NCBI RefSeq assembly: GCF_900217905.1
Contig: NZ_OBMO01000004.1
Coordinates: forward strand, 155,873-219,872
Direction: 5' to 3'
Source of the DNA: Alloalcanivorax xenomutans
Lineage (GTDB): Bacteria > Pseudomonadota > Gammaproteobacteria > Pseudomonadales > Alcanivoracaceae
DNA: 64,000 nucleotides
Shown: positions 63,945 through 64,000 of the stretch, one piece after another
Layout: the number at the start of each line of letters is the position of its first letter
Position numbering within the stretch: the first letter of the stretch is position 1
The notes under the pieces: model-generated
Told to the model about the DNA's origin: nothing
Seen by the model: the letters and a program-made list of their open reading frames with translations, nothing else
Databases searched by the model: none
Translations under genes and position numbers: made by a program

Positions 63945-64000
63945 CTAAGCGACTTGCGGGGTATAGGCCTGCTGATGCTTGATCACCCCATAGGCGATTT
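63945..64000 (-). CDS. 3' end of an unidentified leftward gene
   Basis: The last bases, read on the minus strand, give IAYGVIKHQQAYTPQVA and a stop at 63945-63947. The ending resembles the C-terminus of IS110-type transposases, but only 17 residues are visible and the call is weak. Confidence 0.25.
   Translation of the reverse strand, partial: IAYGVIKHQQAYTPQVA

Noticed and set aside
63945..64000. Transposase at the right edge
   Set aside because: Only 17 residues are visible; listed as a low-confidence partial gene and not claimed as an insertion sequence.

Overview
The window is high-GC DNA from a gammaproteobacterium. The best guess is an Alcanivorax/Alloalcanivorax-type or Pseudomonas-related marine organism. 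The evidence is an rsmZ-like sRNA with a GacA box beside fdxA and mutS, a pncC-recA-recX cluster, an NsrR-type hmp promoter, Pseudomonas-style REP-like repeats and several acyl-CoA catabolism genes. Species assignment is inference. The outer ends (mutS side and recA side) look like chromosomal backbone. The roughly 51 kb between them is metabolic and accessory.

Layout. 1-3.6 kb: 5' end of a KamA-type radical SAM gene, a cardiolipin-synthase-type PLD enzyme and small membrane proteins. 3.7-6.4 kb: a decayed tRNA-Arg copy interrupted by an 80-bp palindromic insert, the intact tRNA-Arg(CCU), then a translationally overlapping arsenosugar operon (arsS plus two glycosyltransferase-type genes). 6.6-10.7 kb: Hpt protein, RsmZ-like sRNA, fdxA, mutS. 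10.9-25.3 kb: catabolic genes in four regulator-bearing modules (three TetR, one LysR), three of them with clear palindromic operators, plus a LuxR-alpha/beta-hydrolase fusion whose catalytic triad looks broken and a large lipoprotein. 25.3-33.2 kb: zapE, hmp with two NsrR boxes, argC, and a FecI-FecR-TonB receptor iron system with a Fur-like box.

33.2-57.0 kb is a defence island. It contains a complete Wadjet set (jetA-B-C-D, leftward), a frameshifted RhuM-Fic gene, a WYL (BrxR/CapW-like) regulator divergent from a HEPN protein, a TPR/acidic protein of unknown family, a RapA-like SNF2 helicase, an Mrr-type endonuclease, a complete type I restriction-modification operon (hsdM-S-R plus a YgjP-like metallopeptidase), and a tcmP-DUF5131 pair behind a 32-bp palindrome. 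The HEPN / acidic protein / SNF2 / Mrr run does not match a named system I can recognise and is the best candidate for an undescribed defence module. The acidic-protein, SNF2, hsdS and tcmP genes look visibly lower in GC than their neighbours, which suggests separate acquisition.

57.2-64.0 kb: TonB-dependent copper receptor, 8-oxoguanine deaminase-type amidohydrolase, a small DUF5062-like gene, then pncC, SOS-controlled recA and recX. REP-like repeats lie at about 41.4, 59.4-59.6 and 63.8 kb. I saw no CRISPR array, integrase or complete insertion sequence.
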